DNA from: Curtobacterium sp. TC1
GTDB lineage: Bacteria; Actinomycetota; Actinomycetes; Actinomycetales; Microbacteriaceae
NCBI RefSeq assembly: GCF_019844075.1
Contig: NZ_CP081964.1
Coordinates: 2,294,001-2,358,000 of the forward strand
Reading direction: 5' to 3'
Length of the DNA: 64,000 nt
Shown here: in pieces, positions 19,608-28,256 of the stretch
Position numbering within the stretch: the stretch's first letter is position 1
Layout: each line of letters starts with the position of its first letter
Made by a program: the position numbers and the translations under genes
Notes under the pieces: generated by a model
What the model was told of the DNA's origin: nothing
Database searches by the model: none
The model's input: only the letters and a program-made list of their open reading frames with translations

Positions 19608-20981
19608 CTACTGACCGCGCGTGATCTTCCGGAGTCGTTCGAGCCGTGGACCGACCTCGCGCTCGTACCCGTTCGTGGTCGGGGTGTAGTACTCGGTGCC
19701 CTCGAGCGCATCGGGCAGGTACTGCTGCTCGGCGACCCCGTGCTCGGCGTCGTGCGAGTAGACGTACCCCTTGCCGTGGCCGAGTCGCTTGGCCCCGGCG
19801 TAGTGCGCGTCGCGCAGGTGCATCGGCACGGTGCCCATCCGGCCGGCCTTGACGTCCGCCATCGCTGCGTTCACGCCGTTGTAGGCGGCGTTCGACTTCG
19901 GCGCGGTCGCCAGGTACACCACTGCCTCGGCCAGGGGGATGCGCCCCTCGGGCATCCCGATGAGCTGCACGGCCTGCGCCGCCGCGACGGCGATGGGGAG
20001 CGCCTGCGGGTCGGCCATGCCGATGTCCTCGGACGCCGAGATGATGATCCGGCGCGCGATGAACCGCGAGTCCTCGCCCGCCTCGATCATCCGCGCGAGG
20101 TAGTGCAGTGCGGCGTCGACGTCGCTCCCCCGCACCGACTTGATGAAGGCGCTGATGACGTCGTAGTGCTCGTCACCCTGTCGGTCGTACCGCAGCAGCG
20201 CACGGTCGACGGCCGCGGCGACGGTGTCCGCGTCGACGACCGGCACGGTGTCGTCCTCGTCGTCCTGGGCCGCGGTGGCCGACGCCGCAGCCGCCTCGAG
20301 CGCGGTGAGGGCGCGTCGGGCGTCACCGGAGGCCAACCGGACGATGGCCCCGCGTGCTTCGTCACCGAGGACGACCGCACCACCGAGACCGCGTGGGTCC
20401 TCCACCGCACGGTCGACGAGCATGCCGAGGTCGGCGTCGGTGAGCGGCTTGAGCGTCAGGAGCAGGGACCGGGACAGGAGCGGGGAGATGACCGAGAACG
20501 ACGGGTTCTCGGTGGTGGCCGCGATGAGGATCACCCACCCGTTCTCGACACCGGGCAGCAGGGCGTCCTGCTGTGCCTTGCTGAACCGGTGGATCTCGTC
20601 GAGGAACAGCACCGTCGTGGAGCCGTAGAGGTCGCGGTGGGTGAGGGCCTTCTCCATGACCTCGCGCACGTCCTTGACGCCGGCGGTCACCGCGGAGAGC
20701 TCGACGAACTCGCGCCCCGACTGACGGGCGATGGCCTGCGCCAACGTCGTCTTGCCGGTGCCGGGAGGACCCCAGAGGATGACCGAGACGCCACCCGGGT
20801 TGTCGCGGGTGCCGGTGGCGAGCTGCACGAGCGGTGAACCGCGACCGAGCAGGTGCTGCTGGCCCGCGACCTCGTCGAGACTGGTGGGGCGCATCCGGAC
20901 CGCGAGCGGGACGGACCCCTGCGCGAGCCCGGCGCGACCGCCCGTCGTGGGCGCACGCATGCTCGAACGGTCCGCTGCCAT
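19608..20981 (-). CDS. rarA: Replication-associated recombination protein A (RarA/MgsA family AAA+ ATPase)
   Basis: AAA+ clamp-loader-like ATPase that acts at stalled replication forks. It has 457 residues. The Walker A motif is [18 protein letters not shown], Walker B is [20 protein letters not shown] and sensor 1 is in [12 protein letters not shown]. The C-terminal tetramerisation and MgsA domain follows ([24 protein letters not shown] sequence). The ATG at 20981 is chosen because TACGAT ends exactly six bases upstream and there is no Shine-Dalgarno, so a leaderless transcript is predicted. A second Met lies eight residues in. Confidence 0.95.
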   Translation of the reverse strand: MAADRSSMRAPTTGGRAGLAQGSVPLAVRMRPTSLDEVAGQQHLLGRGSPLVQLATGTRDNPGGVSVILWGPPGTGKTTLAQAIARQSGREFVELSAVTAGVKDVREVMEKALTHRDLYGSTTVLFLDEIHRFSKAQQDALLPGVENGWVILIAATTENPSFSVISPLLSRSLLLTLKPLTDADLGMLVDRAVEDPRGLGGAVVLGDEARGAIVRLASGDARRALTALEAAAASATAAQDDEDDTVPVVDADTVAAAVDRALLRYDRQGDEHYDVISAFIKSVRGSDVDAALHYLARMIEAGEDSRFIARRIIISASEDIGMADPQALPIAVAAAQAVQLIGMPEGRIPLAEAVVYLATAPKSNAAYNGVNAAMADVKAGRMGTVPMHLRDAHYAGAKRLGHGKGYVYSHDAEHGVAEQQYLPDALEGTEYYTPTTNGYEREVGPRLERLRKITRGQ

Positions 20982-20987
20982 GCAGCA

Positions 20988-20993
20988 ATCGTA
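20988..20993 (-). promoter_or_regulatory. -10 box of rarA (leaderless start predicted)
   Basis: TACGAT followed by the six bases TGCTGC and then the rarA ATG. The spacing places the transcript start at or next to the A of ATG. Confidence 0.6.
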
Positions 20994-21048
20994 GGCCGAC
21001 CCGCTGACAGCCCCGCGCCTCCCGGGCCGTTGACGGTGACGACTCGGA

Positions 21049-21054
21049 TACGCT
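21049..21054 (+). promoter_or_regulatory. Candidate -10 box for the cyclophilin-like gene
   Basis: TACGCT on the plus strand, 35 bases before the GTG of the cyclophilin-like gene. A TTGACG lies upstream, but at only 13 bases spacing, so the -35 is uncertain. Confidence 0.35.
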
Positions 21055-21089
21055 CGTCGCACACTGCGACGAGAGGGCAGAACAGCACC

Positions 21090-21902
21090 GTGGCACCGAA
21101 GAACCCAGCGCGCGACAACCGCGAGGCGCGCGAGCGCCTCCGTCTCTACCAGGCCCGCCAGGGGCTCCACGCCCGGCAGCGCCGCCGGCGGGTGCGTGAC
21201 AACCTCGTCGGCGCCGGTGCGCTCGTGCTGGTCGCCGCACTGGCCACCGGGTCGCAGCTCGCCTTCGCGGGCTCGCAGGGGAACGGGTCGGCGGACGCCA
21301 GTGCGAGCGCCACGGCCACACCGACGCCTTCGGCGAGTGCCACGGCGGCGAACACGGGCGACGTGCCGAGCAAGGAGATCGCGAAGGGCGCGACCTGGAC
21401 GGGGTCGCTGACGCTCAACGGGTCGATCGACCTCGGCATCGAGCTCGACGGCGCGAAGGCCCCGCAGGCGGCGAGCGTCGAGATCTCGTTGATCAAGGAG
21501 CAGTTCTACAACGGCACCACCTGCCACCGGCTGGCCGACAGTGACGGGCTGAAGTTCCTGCAGTGCGGTTCGGCGAACGGTGACGGCACGGGCGACGCCG
21601 GGTTCGAGTACGGCCCGCTCGAGAACGTGCCGGAGGACGGCCTCTACGACGAGGGCACCATCGCGATCGCGCGGTCGAGCTCGCCGTACTCGCAGTCGAC
21701 GCAGTTCTTCATCGTCTACGGCGACACCACGCTCGACGGCTCCACCGGCGGCTACACGGTCGTCGGGAAGGTCACGAGCGGCCTGTCCCAACTCGAGTCG
21801 AAGATCGCGGACAAGGGCATCGCATCACCCGGTGACGACGGCACCGGCGAGCCGAAGGTGGCGACGAAGATCACCGACGCGACCATCGCGCAGGAGAAGT
21901 AG
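21090..21902 (+). CDS. Membrane-anchored cyclophilin-type peptidyl-prolyl isomerase
   Basis: A 270-residue protein beginning at GTG ([20 protein letters not shown]). It has a basic cytoplasmic N-terminus, one membrane segment (residues about 44-62), an Ala/Thr/Pro-rich linker, and an extracytoplasmic cyclophilin domain: [40 protein letters not shown] and [15 protein letters not shown]. These match the cyclophilin core, but the usual FHRVI/GFMIQGGD core is altered to CHRLA/LKFLQCG, so activity may be weak. A purine run GAGAGGG lies upstream. It probably assists folding of exported proteins. Confidence 0.88.
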   Translation: MAPKNPARDNREARERLRLYQARQGLHARQRRRRVRDNLVGAGALVLVAALATGSQLAFAGSQGNGSADASASATATPTPSASATAANTGDVPSKEIAKGATWTGSLTLNGSIDLGIELDGAKAPQAASVEISLIKEQFYNGTTCHRLADSDGLKFLQCGSANGDGTGDAGFEYGPLENVPEDGLYDEGTIAIARSSSPYSQSTQFFIVYGDTTLDGSTGGYTVVGKVTSGLSQLESKIADKGIASPGDDGTGEPKVATKITDATIAQEK

Positions 21903-21948
21903 TCCACAAGCCGACGCGCACAGCGGGCCGCGGAGCCCGTCCGTGCAA

Positions 21949-21954
21949 TAGGCT
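21949..21954 (+). promoter_or_regulatory. Candidate -10 box for the DUF349 gene
   Basis: TAGGCT on the plus strand, giving a leader of about 55 bases before the GTG at 22016. The -35 region is weak. Confidence 0.4.
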
Positions 21955-22015
21955 GACGACCTGACCGTGCCGACGGTGACGTCGGCGATGCACGACCACG
22001 ATCGAGGCGAGACCT

Positions 22016-23248
22016 GTGGGATCTGACGAAGCAACGACCTGGGGGCGGGTCGACGAGAACGGGACCGTGTACGTCCGGTACGAAGAGACCGAACGTGCTG
22101 TCGGTGAGTACCCGGACGCCACCCCCGAAGAAGCCCTCGCCTACTTCGCGCGGAAGTACGCCGACCTCGAGGGGCAGGTGAAGATCGCCGAGCAGCGCGT
22201 CCAGCGTGGTGCGTCGGCGAACGACGTCGCCCGGACGGTCGAGCACCTGACGACCCTGGTGGCCGAAGCCCGCGTCGTCGGCGACATCAAGTCGCTCGAG
22301 ACCCGCGTGGGTGCGCTCACCGAGCAGCTCGGCTCGCTCACCAAGGAGCAGGCGGAGCAGGCGCAGCAGGCGCTGAACGACGCCCTGGCACACCGCGCCG
22401 CCCTGGTCGAAGAGGCCGAGGCGCTCGCGGCGGTCGACCCGGCGCGCGCGCAGTGGAAGCAGATCACGGCGCAGCTCGACGACGTGTTCGCCCGGTGGCA
22501 GCAGCACCAGCACGACGGGCCGCGCATCCCCAAGAACGAGGCGAACGAACTCTGGAAGCGGTTCCGCGCAGCGCGGTCCACCGTCGACCAGCACCGCCGC
22601 GCGTTCTACTCCGAGCTCGACGCGCAGCACCGCGACGCCCGCACCCGCAAGCAGGAGCTCGTGTCGCAGGCCGAGGCACTCGCGTCACGCGGGTCCGACG
22701 CGATCCCGGACTACCGTCAGCTCCTCGACGACTGGAAGAACGCCGGGCGCGCCGGCAAGCGCCACGACGACGCCCTCTGGGCGCGGTTCAAGGCCGCCGG
22801 CGACGTCCTGTTCGAGCAGCGCCACGCCGAGAGCGCAGCCGAGGACGAAGAGTTCTCCGGCAACCTCGAGGCGAAGCAGGCCCTGCTCACCGAGGCCGAG
22901 CCGCTGCTCACGGCGACCGACCGCGTCGCCGCCCGCAAGACCCTGACCGGCATCCAGCGGCGCTGGGACGAGATCGGCAAGGTCCCCCGCGGGGACGTCC
23001 GCCGCATCGAGGACCGCCTGCGGGCGATCGAGGACCACGTGCGTGGGCTCGAGGACGCGCACTGGAAGGAGTCCAACCCGGAGCGCAAGGCCCGGCAGAC
23101 CGGACTCGCGAGCCAGCTCGAGGACGCCATCGGCAAGCTCGAGTCCGAGCTCGCCGACGCGCAGGCCTCCGGTGACGCACGCAAGATCAAGGACGCGCAG
23201 GAAGCACTCGACGCCCGCAAGATCTGGCTCGACGCCCTCGGCAGCTGA
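22016..23248 (+). CDS. DUF349 domain protein
   Basis: A 410-residue, highly charged, mostly helical protein with repeated DUF349 units: each contains a W-K-x-I or W-x-R-F type helix, for example ARAQWKQITAQLDDVFARWQ, NELWKRFRAARSTVDQHRRA and DDALWARFKAAGDVLFEQRH. No signal peptide, membrane segment or catalytic motif is visible. The N-terminus starts GSDEATTWGRVDENGTVYVR after GTG, preceded by GAGGCGA. DUF349 proteins are widespread in actinobacteria without a firm function. The gene is monocistronic and ends in a perfect hairpin shared with ribF. Confidence 0.9.
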   Translation: MGSDEATTWGRVDENGTVYVRYEETERAVGEYPDATPEEALAYFARKYADLEGQVKIAEQRVQRGASANDVARTVEHLTTLVAEARVVGDIKSLETRVGALTEQLGSLTKEQAEQAQQALNDALAHRAALVEEAEALAAVDPARAQWKQITAQLDDVFARWQQHQHDGPRIPKNEANELWKRFRAARSTVDQHRRAFYSELDAQHRDARTRKQELVSQAEALASRGSDAIPDYRQLLDDWKNAGRAGKRHDDALWARFKAAGDVLFEQRHAESAAEDEEFSGNLEAKQALLTEAEPLLTATDRVAARKTLTGIQRRWDEIGKVPRGDVRRIEDRLRAIEDHVRGLEDAHWKESNPERKARQTGLASQLEDAIGKLESELADAQASGDARKIKDAQEALDARKIWLDALGS

Positions 23249-23260
23249 TCGACGGACGAC

Positions 23261-23294
23261 GACGCCCCCGTGACCGATCGGTCACGGGGGCGTC
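23261..23294. terminator. Bidirectional terminator between DUF349 and ribF
   Basis: A perfect 34-bp palindrome: GACGCCCCCGTGACCGA with its complement. It sits between two convergent genes, so it can end both transcripts. Confidence 0.85.
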
Positions 23295-23332
23295 GGCGCG
23301 TGGCGTGGAGTCGCGGCGCGTGGCGTCGCAGG

Positions 23333-24295
23333 TCAGACCGGCGTGGGCAGGCCCAGCAGCAACCGGATGTCGAGGTCGTCCTGGCGCATCTGCGTGGCGA
23401 GCTCGTCCATCGAGTCGAACTTCACCATGCCGCGCACGTAGGACACGAACAGCACGGAGATGCGGTCCCCGTACAGGTCGAGGTCGACGTCGAGCAGGTG
23501 CGCCTCGATCTGCTTGGCCGGCACGCCCTCGAACGTCGGGTTGTTGCCGACCGAGACGGCCGCCGGGTACACCGTGCCGTCGTGCAGCACCCGGGCGGCG
23601 TAGACGCCGTCGGCCGGCGCGAAGCCCTCGAAGGCCTGGTCGAGGTTCGCCGTCGGGTACCCCATCGCCCGGCCCCGCTGGTTGCCGTGTACGACGGTGC
23701 TGCGGACCGCGTGCTCACGACCGAGCAGCCGAGCGGCCTCGGCCACCCGCCCTTCGCCGAGGAGCTCGCGGATCCACGTCGACGAGACGCGTCGCTCGCC
23801 GTCGGGTCGGACATCGTCCACCAGGTCGACGTCGTCGATGAGCTCGACCGTGAAGCCGTGCTGCTCCCCCAGGGCGCGCAACAGGGTGACGTCGCCGGCG
23901 CCCTTGGCCCCGAAGCGGAAGTCGCTGCCGACGAAGACGAGCCGGGCGTGCAGGGTGTCGACGAGGATCTCGGACACGAACGCCTCGGGCGACTTCGACT
24001 GCAGTTGCTCGTCGAAGCGGAGCAGGAGGGTGGCGTCGACACCGGCGTCGTCGAGGAGCTCGCGCCGCTGCGCCGTGCTCGTGAGCGCCGGCGGGACGTG
24101 CTGCGGGTCGATGACGTTGAGCGGGTGCCGGTCGAACGTCACCACGGTGGCGACCAGGCCCTGCTCGTGGGCGGCGCGCTCGAGGTGCGCGATCACCGCG
24201 CGGTGCCCGACGTGCACACCGTCGAACTTGCCGATCGTGACGGCGCTCGGGCCGAAGCCCTCTGCCACGTCGGCGATGTCGTCGTAGAACTGCAC
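23333..24295 (-). CDS. ribF: Bifunctional riboflavin kinase / FAD synthetase
   Basis: Makes FMN and then FAD from riboflavin. It has 320 residues. The N-terminal FAD synthetase domain has the nucleotidyltransferase motif VTIGKFDGVHVGHRA, and the C-terminal riboflavin kinase domain has GRAMGYPTANLDQ and the NPTF segment (VGNNPTFEG). The GTG at 24295 is chosen: AGGAG ends five bases upstream, and this gives the normal start of the first beta strand. It follows a small membrane protein gene by eight bases and is likely co-transcribed with it. Confidence 0.96.
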   Translation of the reverse strand: MQFYDDIADVAEGFGPSAVTIGKFDGVHVGHRAVIAHLERAAHEQGLVATVVTFDRHPLNVIDPQHVPPALTSTAQRRELLDDAGVDATLLLRFDEQLQSKSPEAFVSEILVDTLHARLVFVGSDFRFGAKGAGDVTLLRALGEQHGFTVELIDDVDLVDDVRPDGERRVSSTWIRELLGEGRVAEAARLLGREHAVRSTVVHGNQRGRAMGYPTANLDQAFEGFAPADGVYAARVLHDGTVYPAAVSVGNNPTFEGVPAKQIEAHLLDVDLDLYGDRISVLFVSYVRGMVKFDSMDELATQMRQDDLDIRLLLGLPTPV

Positions 24296-24303
24296 GGCTG
24301 CTC

Positions 24304-24750
24304 CTACTCGCCCACGGGGGCGGTGGTCGATGCGGCCACCGGCTCGGCCGACGCGGTGCGGTGGTGCTTGCGGAGCCACCAGAGACCGGCGATCGGCAGC
24401 ACCAGCGGTGCGAAGGCGTAGCCCATGCCGTAGTACGACCAGATCGTGTCGTCGGGGAAGAGCTGCCGGTCGAAGAGCGACAACGTGCCGATGACGAGCA
24501 CACCGGTCATCTCGAACACGATCGTCACGCAGGCCACCCGGTACCAGGAGCGTCCGGGCACGATCAGGGCGATCATCGCCACGATGTACACGACGGCGGC
24601 GATGGCGCTCACCGTGTAGGCGAACGGCGCGAACGAGAACTTCTCGATGATCTGGACGACGCTCCGGCCCGTCGCCGCCAGGGCGAGGATGCCGTACACG
24701 GCGATGAGGACGCGGCCGATGCCGGTCGCGAGTGAGGATCTGGTCGCCAT
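24304..24750 (-). CDS. Small integral membrane protein upstream of ribF
   Basis: A 148-residue protein with four predicted membrane helices (for example VLIAVYGILALAATG, AIAAVVYIVAMIALIV, VFEMTGVLVIGTLSL and YAFAPLVLPIAGLWWL) and a short polar C-terminus. No known domain is recognised. The ATG at 24750 has TAGAAT ending seven bases upstream and no ribosome binding site, suggesting a leaderless start. Its position next to ribF may only reflect shared transcription; a vitamin transport role would be speculation. Confidence 0.8.
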   Translation of the reverse strand: MATRSSLATGIGRVLIAVYGILALAATGRSVVQIIEKFSFAPFAYTVSAIAAVVYIVAMIALIVPGRSWYRVACVTIVFEMTGVLVIGTLSLFDRQLFPDDTIWSYYGMGYAFAPLVLPIAGLWWLRKHHRTASAEPVAASTTAPVGE

Positions 24751-24757
24751 TGCACCG

Positions 24758-24763
24758 ATTCTA
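24758..24763 (-). promoter_or_regulatory. -10 box upstream of the ribF-linked membrane gene
   Basis: TAGAAT on the minus strand, seven bases before the ATG at 24750. This is the closest match to the consensus among the near-start -10 boxes in the window. Confidence 0.55.
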
Positions 24764-24795
24764 CCGACGTGCGGGGACCACCATGACGCTCGGGG

Positions 24796-25161
24796 TCAGT
24801 TCAGGGCGAACCAGATCTGGTACATCCGGTAGACCATGACCGCGACGGTGAACGCACCGGCGCCGAGGACGACGGTGCTCCACTTCGTGCGGTCCACGAG
24901 CGCCCAGACGATGGCAGCCGGCGGCACCAGGAGCACCGACACCGCGTACACCCCGAACTCGAGGGCATTGCCGTCCGGCGGGCTGCCCGTCGCGGGGAGC
25001 ACGATCGAGATGACGCCCTGCGCCAGGAGCAGGACCTCGATGAGCGCGAGGGACCCGACGGTGCAGTCGTTGGGCTTCCAGCCGATGAACCCGACCACGA
25101 CGGCGAACAGACCGGCCAGGACGGCGACGACGAGCTGGACCCACATGAACCACTCGATCAC
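24796..25161 (-). CDS. Small integral membrane protein downstream of truB
   Basis: A 121-residue hydrophobic protein with four predicted membrane helices (residues about 5-27, 38-55, 68-87 and 96-117). It overlaps the truB stop by four bases (ATGA), so it is translated with truB. I do not recognise a family. A conserved-looking PNDCTVGS loop follows the first helix. The start is fixed by the overlap. Confidence 0.75.
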   Translation of the reverse strand: MIEWFMWVQLVVAVLAGLFAVVVGFIGWKPNDCTVGSLALIEVLLLAQGVISIVLPATGSPPDGNALEFGVYAVSVLLVPPAAIVWALVDRTKWSTVVLGAGAFTVAVMVYRMYQIWFALN

Positions 25162-26126
25162 GCGTGCGCCCCGTTCTGCGGAGCCGGCGCAGGAGCGGCA
25201 GCCGGCGCCGGGAAGTTCGTGATGACCCGGAGCAGTCCGCGCCGGACCGAGACCAGTCCGACGAGGCGGTCGTCGTCGGCGGCCACCGCGGCCACCGGGT
25301 CGTCCGAGTCCGGGTGGTCGGCCGCGACGCGCTTGCCGTCCGTCAGGTCCTTCGCCGCGGCCGCGTCGAGCGACACCGAGGAGAACAGGCGACGCGCCAC
25401 GTCGGCCGGACGCGCGAGCGCAGCGCGGACGTCGACCGCGTCGTCCTCGAGGTCGATCGCGTCGGCCACGTCGAACGGACCGACCTGGGTGCGGCGGAGC
25501 GCGGTGAGGTGGGCACCGGTGCCGAGGGTCGCGCCGACGTCGCGCGCGAGGGCCCGGACGTACGTGCCGGACGAGCAGGTCACGACGACGTCGAGGTCGA
25601 CGACCGGCACCTCGGCGCCGTCGACCGTGACGGTGCGGTCGTTCCGGCCGGTGACGTCGAACCGCGAGACGGTGACCGTGCGGGACTGCAGCTCGACGGT
25701 CTCGCCCTTGCGCGCGAGGTCGTACGCACGGCGCCCGTCGACCTTGATCGCGCTGACGGTGGAGGGGACCTGGTCGATCTGGCCGCGCTGCTGGGCGACG
25801 GCACGTTCGACGGCTTCGTCCGTGACGTCCGCGGCAGCGACGCCGGTCGCGGCGGTCGGGGTGCCGTCGGCATCGTCGGAGTCCGTGGACACGCCGAGCC
25901 GGATGGTGGCGGTGTAGGTCTTGCCGAGGCCGACCAGGTGGGTGAGCAGCCGCGTGGAGTGCCCGATGCCCAGGAGCAGCAGCCCGGTCGCCATCGGGTC
26001 GAGGGTCCCCGCGTGCCCGACCTTCTTCAGACCGAGGCGGCGACGGGCGATCGACACGACGCGGTGGCTGGAGATCCCCTGCGGTTTGTCGACGAGGAGG
26101 ATGCCGTCCGGCACGGTTTCGAGCAC
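25158..26126 (-). CDS. truB: tRNA pseudouridine(55) synthase
   Basis: Converts U55 to pseudouridine in the T loop of tRNAs. It has 322 residues. The catalytic Asp lies in GHAGTLDPMATGLLLL; KTY and the later SSGTYVRALARDVG motif are also present. The N-terminus GILLVDKPQGISSH is canonical. The start is the GTG at 26126, which lies six bases after TAATCT and has no Shine-Dalgarno, so it is probably leaderless. The C-terminus ends in a low-complexity APAAAPAPAP tail. It is separated from rbfA by mutY on the other strand, unlike the common rbfA-truB adjacency. Confidence 0.96.
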   Translation of the reverse strand: MLETVPDGILLVDKPQGISSHRVVSIARRRLGLKKVGHAGTLDPMATGLLLLGIGHSTRLLTHLVGLGKTYTATIRLGVSTDSDDADGTPTAATGVAAADVTDEAVERAVAQQRGQIDQVPSTVSAIKVDGRRAYDLARKGETVELQSRTVTVSRFDVTGRNDRTVTVDGAEVPVVDLDVVVTCSSGTYVRALARDVGATLGTGAHLTALRRTQVGPFDVADAIDLEDDAVDVRAALARPADVARRLFSSVSLDAAAAKDLTDGKRVAADHPDSDDPVAAVAADDDRLVGLVSVRRGLLRVITNFPAPAAAPAPAPQNGAHA

Positions 26127-26132
26127 CAGAGG

Positions 26133-26138
26133 AGATTA
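26133..26138 (-). promoter_or_regulatory. -10 box of truB (leaderless start predicted)
   Basis: TAATCT, then CCTCTG, then the truB GTG. The six-base spacing matches the other near-start boxes. Confidence 0.55.
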
Positions 26139-26148
26139 CCAGCGCCGG

Positions 26149-26595
26149 TCAGCAGGCGTCGTTCCACTCGCGACGGGGGTGCTCGGGATCGGTGACGTCG
26201 AGGACGGCGGAGGCGGCGATCTTGACGTCCGCCCGGCGTTCCAGCCGACCCGCTTCCTGCTCGACCCACAGCGACCAGCGCCAGAGACCGCGGACACCGG
26301 GAGCCAACAGGCCGTGCCCGTGCACGACCAGCACGCCGTCCCCGGCACCGGTGGTGCGGAACGGGGTCACCACCTCGGCGCGCAGCGTGTCGGGGTCGCT
26401 GGACGGCGCGGCGGCGGCCATCGCGGACACCCCGTGCTGCTGGAACCCGGCCACCAGCGCGGCGGCGACGTGTTCGAGATCGGTGCCGTCCTGACCGTCG
26501 AGGCCGATCACGGTTCGGTTCGTGCCGACCTGCGCGATCGCCTCCGCAGCGATCGCGGCCATCGTGTCGGTCTCTTCGGGTGCCCAGCGTGCCAT
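26149..26595 (-). CDS. Divergent nucleoside/uridine-kinase-like protein lacking a P-loop Lys
   Basis: A 148-residue protein whose layout recalls small nucleoside-kinase P-loop proteins: TVIGLDGQDGTDLEHVAAAL sits where GxDGxxGSGKT is expected, and VLVVHGHGLL and WRWSLWVE follow at spacings like the family's later strands. The Gly-Lys-Thr of Walker A is replaced by Gly-Thr-Asp, so nucleotide phosphorylation is unlikely. The ATG at 26595 is preceded by TACGGT at six bases. It is divergent from mutY with overlapping -10 boxes. It could also be an unrelated conserved hypothetical; the kinase link is inference. Confidence 0.6.
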   Translation of the reverse strand: MARWAPEETDTMAAIAAEAIAQVGTNRTVIGLDGQDGTDLEHVAAALVAGFQQHGVSAMAAAAPSSDPDTLRAEVVTPFRTTGAGDGVLVVHGHGLLAPGVRGLWRWSLWVEQEAGRLERRADVKIAASAVLDVTDPEHPRREWNDAC

Positions 26596-26601
26596 GCGTC
26601 C

Positions 26602-26611
26602 ACCGTAGGCT
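26602..26611. promoter_or_regulatory. Overlapping divergent -10 boxes for mutY and the kinase-like gene
   Basis: On the plus strand TAGGCT (26606-26611) is followed by six bases and the GTG of mutY at 26618. On the minus strand TACGGT (26607-26602) is followed by six bases and the ATG at 26595. The two hexamers share the TA at 26606-26607, so only one polymerase can bind at a time. Confidence 0.6.
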
Positions 26612-26617
26612 GTCGTG

Positions 26618-27559
26618 GTGAACGCGAGTCGGGCCTCCAGACAGAATGTGGACAACCCGGCGACGCGAGACGGCCTGCGGGACCGACCCGACATCGCGAC
26701 CCCGCTCGTCGCGTGGTTCCGACAGGAGGCCCGCGACCTGCCGTGGCGTCGCCCCGGCTTCCCCGCCTGGGGCACCCTGGTCAGCGAGATCATGCTGCAG
26801 CAGACGCAGGTGGCGCGCGTCGTCCCCCGACTGGAGGCGTGGCTCACCCGCTGGCCGACGCCTGCGGACCTCGCGGCGTCACCCCCGGCGGATGCGGTGC
26901 GCGCCTGGGACCGGCTCGGCTACCCGAGACGCGCGCTCGCGCTGCACGCAGCCGCGACCGTGATAGCGAACGAGCACGGCAACGTCGTGCCGCGGGACGT
27001 CGATGCGCTGCTCGCACTGCCCGGCATCGGCGACTACACGGCACGCGCCGTGGCGGTGTTCGCGTACGGCGACCGGCACCCGGTCGTGGACGTCAACGTG
27101 CGGCGGGTGCTCAAGCGCGCGCTCCTCGGCCAGGGCGAACCCGGGCCGGCGAAGGCGAAGGACGACCTGCCGCTGATGGAGTCCGTGCTGCCCGCCGACC
27201 GCGACGACGCCGCTGCGACGAACGCTGCGGTGATGGAACTCGGTGCGCTCGTCTGCGTCTCCCGCTCCCCCGCGTGTGACGCCTGCCCGATCGCCGACCG
27301 CTGCGCCTGGCGAGCCGCCGGCTACCCCGACCACGACGGGCCGCGTGCCCCGAAGCAGGCGAAGTTCGCCGGCAGCGACAGGCAGGTGCGCGGCCTCGTC
27401 ATGGCCGAGCTGCGGGCGAGCGACGTGCCGGTCGCCCGGTCCGAGATCGAACTGGTCTGGCCGGACGCCGAGCAGCGGGGCCGGGCGCTCGCGTCGCTGC
27501 TGCGCGACGGGCTGGCGGTCGGAGACGACACCACCGGGTACCGGCTGCCGGACGCCTGA
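26618..27559 (+). CDS. mutY: A/G-specific adenine DNA glycosylase
   Basis: Removes adenine mispaired with 8-oxoguanine. It has 313 residues from the GTG at 26618 (a preceding in-frame GTG at 26615 adds one). The catalytic Glu is in SEIMLQQTQV, the helix-hairpin-helix is LPGIGDYTARAV and the catalytic Asp is in VVDVNVRRVL. The [4Fe-4S] cysteines are C-x6-C-x2-C-x5-C (CVSRSPACDACPIADRC). The C-terminal part is short, so the full NUDIX-like 8-oxoG recognition domain seems reduced or absent, as in several actinobacterial MutY proteins. A leaderless start is predicted. Confidence 0.94.
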   Translation: MNASRASRQNVDNPATRDGLRDRPDIATPLVAWFRQEARDLPWRRPGFPAWGTLVSEIMLQQTQVARVVPRLEAWLTRWPTPADLAASPPADAVRAWDRLGYPRRALALHAAATVIANEHGNVVPRDVDALLALPGIGDYTARAVAVFAYGDRHPVVDVNVRRVLKRALLGQGEPGPAKAKDDLPLMESVLPADRDDAAATNAAVMELGALVCVSRSPACDACPIADRCAWRAAGYPDHDGPRAPKQAKFAGSDRQVRGLVMAELRASDVPVARSEIELVWPDAEQRGRALASLLRDGLAVGDDTTGYRLPDA

Positions 27560-27592
27560 CGCACGACCGCCCGGCCACAGTCGCCGGACGCA

Positions 27593-27629
27593 CGAACGCC
27601 CCGCTGCACGCGGTGCAGCGGGGCGTTCG
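27593..27629. terminator. Bidirectional terminator between mutY and rbfA
   Basis: A perfect hairpin: CGAACGCCCCGCTGCAC and its complement around a three-base loop, between convergent genes. Confidence 0.85.
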
Positions 27630-27641
27630 GACACGCACTGA

Positions 27642-28106
27642 CTAGGCCCGCTCGGCGTCCTGCTCGTCGTCGGACTCGTCGTCCTCGTCCTCGTCACGCT
27701 TGTACGGGTCGGCGTCGCCGGCGTACGTCGCGCCGACCGAGGCGGCACGCACCTGCTCGTCACGCACCTGGGCCTGCACGAGCAGGTCCTCCATGTGCGC
27801 CGATGTCTCCGGCAGCGCGTCGGCGATGAACTCGAGCGACGGGGTGAGCCGCGCCGTGATGTTCTTGCCGACCTCGGAGCGGAGCATGCCGGTCGCCGCC
27901 TTGAGCGCGGCAGCGGAGTCGGCGCGTTCCTCGTCAGTGCCGTACACGGTGTAGAAGACCGATGCGTGCTGCAGGTCTCCGGTCACGCGGACGTCGGTGA
28001 TCGTCACGAACCCGAGACGAGGGTCGCGCAGACCCTTGTCGAGACGGCGTGCGACGACTTCCTTGATGCGGTCCGCCATCTTGCGTGCGCGCTGCGGATC
28101 GGCCAT
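27642..28106 (-). CDS. rbfA: 30S ribosome-binding factor RbfA
   Basis: Late 30S assembly factor that binds near helix 1 of 16S rRNA and helps cold growth. It has 154 residues with the KH-like core beginning ARKMADRIKEVVARRL and the DVRVTGDLQHASVFYTV strand segment. The acidic C-terminal tail (about 25 residues, mostly Asp and Glu) is longer than in enterobacterial proteins and is common in actinobacteria. The ATG at 28106 has AGGAGG upstream. It follows infB across a gap with two hairpins. Confidence 0.95.
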   Translation of the reverse strand: MADPQRARKMADRIKEVVARRLDKGLRDPRLGFVTITDVRVTGDLQHASVFYTVYGTDEERADSAAALKAATGMLRSEVGKNITARLTPSLEFIADALPETSAHMEDLLVQAQVRDEQVRAASVGATYAGDADPYKRDEDEDDESDDEQDAERA

Positions 28107-28169
28107 GGGTGCCTCCTGAGGCAGTGGCGGGACGGTTCCCGCCGGTGGTTCTGCGTGGAAAGGGGTCGG

Positions 28170-28240
28170 GCCCCGACCTCCCGGAACGGGAGGCCGGGGC
28201 CCATCTGGACCCGCACCTCCCGCACGGGGAGGCCGGGGCC
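28170..28240 (-). repeat. Two near-identical hairpins between infB and rbfA
   Basis: Both copies contain an ACCTCCC arm, a short loop, and a GGGAGGCCGGGGCC-type arm. The first (28170-28200) pairs with one mismatch; the second (about 28208-28240) is slightly less regular. They lie just after the infB stop, so they may attenuate or process the infB-rbfA transcript. They share a GGGAGGCC core with other hairpins in the window. Confidence 0.6.
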
Positions 28241-28256
28241 CAGGGTGGTCACACGA

